From positions 1 through 8,426 of the forward strand of contig QHXU01000073.1 in NCBI GenBank assembly GCA_003223065.1: 8,426 nt of DNA, in the 5' to 3' direction. Positions 5,958 through 8,426 of the stretch are shown here, in pieces. Every line of letters begins with the position of its first letter. Within the stretch, counting starts at the first letter, position 1. The position numbers were made by a program, and so were the translations under genes. This stretch comes from Acidobacteriota bacterium (lineage in GTDB: Bacteria; Acidobacteriota; Terriglobia; Bryobacterales; Bryobacteraceae). The notes under the pieces were generated by a model. That model searched no databases and was not told the DNA's origin. It worked only from the letters and a program-made list of their open reading frames with translations.

Positions 5958-8426
5958 CTAGAAGATATATTTCAACGCCAGCTGCAAGACGCGATTACCG
6001 CTCTTGCTCGTAACGAGGCCGAATGAGCCGCTGGTCGGGTCGGCGTTCGCGCCACCCCAGTTCGGATGGTTAAAGATGTTAAACACCTCGAATCGCATCT
6101 GCAGCCGCTGTTGCTCGAAAGTGGGGAAGTTCTTTCGCAGCGCCGTATCCAGGTTCCAAAAACCAGGATTGCGGAGCAGATTACGCGGTTGCACTCCGAA
6201 CGTGCCGGCAGAGGGTTGCGTGAACGCGGCCTTATTGAACCACACGGCGGAGTCTGTGAAACTGCTCGGCTCCATGCTGGGGTCACCCGTGAGGTTCCAG
6301 AACTGATTTCCGCTGCCCGGTCCGACTCCGGCGTAGTCGACGTTCTTGCGAACCGAGAACGGTGATCCGGACTGCGCCTGGAACACACCCGACACTTCCC
6401 AATTCCCAAAGACGCGGCGCGTCCATGTTGAGCTGCCTTTGAGGAGCGGAAGCTCATAGATCGTGTTTGCGATCAGCACGTGGGTGCGGTCGAAGTCCGA
6501 GCGGCCCCAATAGTTACGGTCATCGTACGCGTTCGGGAGCACGTCTGTGAGCGAGGACGTATTGTCTTCAGACTTGGAGAACGTGTACGCCGCACCGAAT
6601 TGCAGGCCGCTCGGGAACCGGCGTTCGAGACTGACCTGGAGGCCGTGGTACATCGAAAGCCCGGAGTTCTCCGCCAGACCGAGAATGCCTAGCCCCAGGT
6701 ACGGCCGCAGCGCGTTGGCATTGACGCCCGGATTCGCTTGAACGGTGCCCGGCAGAAGCTGGTTGACATTGCGCTTTCGCTGGTTGTGGATGCCGCGCCG
6801 GCCGACGTATCCGGCCTCGATCGTCGTACCCCAGCCGATGTCGCGCTGGAATGTGGCGTTCCAGTTCCACGCGACCGGAACTTCGAAGACCGGATCCTGG
6901 CTGGTCAGAGTAAATGGGAACAAGCGCGGGGTCGCGCCGGCGGGAGCATCGGCGCTTCCATTGATCACCGTCGTTTGGGGCTGGAAGGGTGCGTTGCCGC
7001 CGAGCGCAGTGTCACGATTGATCGCGGTCCGATTCGCAAACATGCCCAGGCCGGCACGCAGCGCGGTTTTGGGCGTGATCGCGTAAGCGATGCCCAGGCG
7101 CGGCTGGAACACTCCGTAATGCGTCTCTGCCAGGCCGTCGGGAAGGCAATGGTATAGGCGATCGAATTGACCTGTGTGCAACACCGGGAACCGGTTTCCT
7201 TCCTCGCTTGGAACCTTGCAGCCGGGCAGTACGATCCCGTTGTATGGGTCGCCGCTGGCGATGAAGCCTTGTTTCGGATCCACGACAGCCGCTTTGGACG
7301 GGTCGTAGAATGCCGGTAGAAACTCTGCAAGACTTCCCCAGCGGCTGTGCCAGGGCGGCCAGATCGAGTGCCGCACTCCGAACTCGATGGTCAGCTTCTT
7401 GCCGGCCTTCCAACTGTCCTGCACGAACCAATCGAATGAGGTTCCGACCCAGGGCGTGATCGGCTTGCCTCCGAGTTCGGAATAATCGCTGAACAGGCCG
7501 AGCACGGCGTTGCCGATGCCGTACCCGGTAAAGCTGCCGTCGAGGAAGCGGAACGATCCGTTTTCGTTGATGGTCGCGGGCGCCGAAGCGGTGGTGAACT
7601 GGATGTGATCGTTCTGACCGGAATGCTCGAGGAACACTCCGAATTTGATGGTGTGATTTCCGATGATCTTAGTCGTATTGTTCGCCCATGCGTAAACGAA
7701 CCCGGACCAGGTGCCGGGATAGGGGCCGTTATCGATCGTAGTCAATCCGTTGACCGTGATCGACGGGATTTTCTCGCCGAACCACTTGGTGCCCGGGTAA
7801 ATGAACGGGTAATTTATCCCGTAGGTGCTGCGGTTGCAGCGCGGTCCGCATGCCGGATTTGCATAGATGGAGCCGAGGCCGTCAGAGCTGGCGGACATCG
7901 TGAACTCGTTAACCAGCGTCGGCGAAAGGGTGCTCGTCAAACTCAGGGCCGCCGTGCGGTTGGGCCGTGACCACAGCGATTGAAATGTTCCGAGCGTGCC
8001 TTCAAACGGACCGTCGAACGTCCACGGGATGTGAGTGCCGCGGAATGCCACGCGGTGATTATCGGTAATGGCATAGTCGATCTTCACCGTGTCCTTCCGC
8101 GTATCGGAGAAGTGCGGATAGGTCACGATGTAATTCGAGGTACCTTGCAGAAACCCGGGCGTGGGGGCCGGATATGAATTGAGCAAGGCCTGGCCGTTGT
8201 GGCTGATGAGGCTGGGGGAAATCATATTGCCGGAAAACGGCTTACCCGTGGACGGATCGTTGATGACCACGCTTTTCTTGAAGAACGCATTGGCGGGGTT
8301 GAGGAGTTCACTGAAATCACCGTCACGCATGGCCAGCGTTGGGACCGTTCCCGTCGTGGTTTGATCTTCCCGCCGCTTAATCCACTCCTCCGCCCAGAAG
8401 AAGAATAGCTTTGTGTTTTCGCGGCG
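5958..8426 (-). CDS. Oar-like TonB-dependent receptor, C-terminal part (5' end outside window)
   Basis: Outer-membrane beta-barrel transporter of the acidobacterial Oar-like TonB-dependent family, which normally begins with a signal peptide, a carboxypeptidase-regulatory-like domain and a plug. Those parts are off the right edge: the frame is open to base 8426, and the 32 codons before the ATG at 8330 read TKLFFFWAEEW and then TTTGTVPTLAMRDGDFSELL, a typical plug/barrel junction of this family, so that ATG is not the start. There are 822 residues visible. Counting from that Met, barrel signatures include FDWFVQDSWKAGKKLTIEFG at 299-318, FQPRLGIAYAITPKTALRAG at 408-427, NWNATFQRDIGWGTTIEAGY at 489-508, SFDR-type SDFDRTH at 611-617, and MRFEVFNIFNHPNWG at 745-759. 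The last residue is Phe, preceded by alternating hydrophobics (LALKYIF), the usual Bam recognition signal. Four Cys (161, 165, 371, 395) sit in likely surface loops. The adjacent hydrolase-like gene suggests a glycan or glycoside ligand, but this is inference. Confidence 0.9.
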   Translation of the reverse strand, partial: RRENTKLFFFWAEEWIKRREDQTTTGTVPTLAMRDGDFSELLNPANAFFKKSVVINDPSTGKPFSGNMISPSLISHNGQALLNSYPAPTPGFLQGTSNYIVTYPHFSDTRKDTVKIDYAITDNHRVAFRGTHIPWTFDGPFEGTLGTFQSLWSRPNRTAALSLTSTLSPTLVNEFTMSASSDGLGSIYANPACGPRCNRSTYGINYPFIYPGTKWFGEKIPSITVNGLTTIDNGPYPGTWSGFVYAWANNTTKIIGNHTIKFGVFLEHSGQNDHIQFTTASAPATINENGSFRFLDGSFTGYGIGNAVLGLFSDYSELGGKPITPWVGTSFDWFVQDSWKAGKKLTIEFGVRHSIWPPWHSRWGSLAEFLPAFYDPSKAAVVDPKQGFIASGDPYNGIVLPGCKVPSEEGNRFPVLHTGQFDRLYHCLPDGLAETHYGVFQPRLGIAYAITPKTALRAGLGMFANRTAINRDTALGGNAPFQPQTTVINGSADAPAGATPRLFPFTLTSQDPVFEVPVAWNWNATFQRDIGWGTTIEAGYVGRRGIHNQRKRNVNQLLPGTVQANPGVNANALRPYLGLGILGLAENSGLSMYHGLQVSLERRFPSGLQFGAAYTFSKSEDNTSSLTDVLPNAYDDRNYWGRSDFDRTHVLIANTIYELPLLKGSSTWTRRVFGNWEVSGVFQAQSGSPFSVRKNVDYAGVGPGSGNQFWNLTGDPSMEPSSFTDSAVWFNKAAFTQPSAGTFGVQPRNLLRNPGFWNLDTALRKNFPTFEQQRLQMRFEVFNIFNHPNWGGANADPTSGSFGLVTSKSGNRVLQLALKYIF

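Noticed and set aside
1..8426. Mobile elements, CRISPR arrays, tRNA or other RNA genes
   Set aside because: No direct repeat array, transposase, terminal inverted repeat or tRNA-like cloverleaf noticed by eye; the window is almost entirely filled by six coding regions.

Overview
The window looks like a moderately GC-rich chromosome segment of an Acidobacteriota-type bacterium (Solibacter/Bryobacter-like). The main clue is the minus-strand Oar-like TonB-dependent outer-membrane protein, a family that is strongly expanded in that phylum, next to a Tat-type secreted glycoside-hydrolase-like protein. The taxonomic call is inference from gene content; no RNA or marker gene is present.

Left half (1-3824, plus strand): four genes packed as one operon with overlapping stops and starts. 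They are the C-terminal part of a YnbC-like (alpha/beta-hydrolase-)methyltransferase, open to the left edge; a YnbD-like integral-membrane PAP2 phosphatase fused to a dual-specificity (PTP-type) phosphatase; a PlsC-type lysophospholipid acyltransferase; and a YnbB-like CDP-diacylglycerol synthase (CdsA family). Junctions are TGATG at 879-883, ATGA at 2203-2206, and a 28-base overlap at 2880-2907. This corresponds to the poorly characterised E. coli ynbBCD cluster with an acyltransferase inserted. Together the products could make phosphatidic acid, activate it to CDP-diacylglycerol, dephosphorylate a lipid-phosphate intermediate and methylate or hydrolyse a product. The CDP-alcohol phosphatidyltransferase (YnbA) that would complete the pathway is not in the window and may lie upstream.

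A 20-base convergent gap (3825-3844) holds a small inverted repeat.

Right half (3845-8426, minus strand): an Oar-like TonB-dependent transporter, cut by the right edge, is followed 10 bases later by a 700-residue secreted GH42/GHL6-like protein. They look like a two-gene nutrient-capture unit, probably for a glycan or glycoside. No tRNA, rRNA, CRISPR array, insertion sequence or long repeat was seen, and no stretch over 300 bases lacks a gene.
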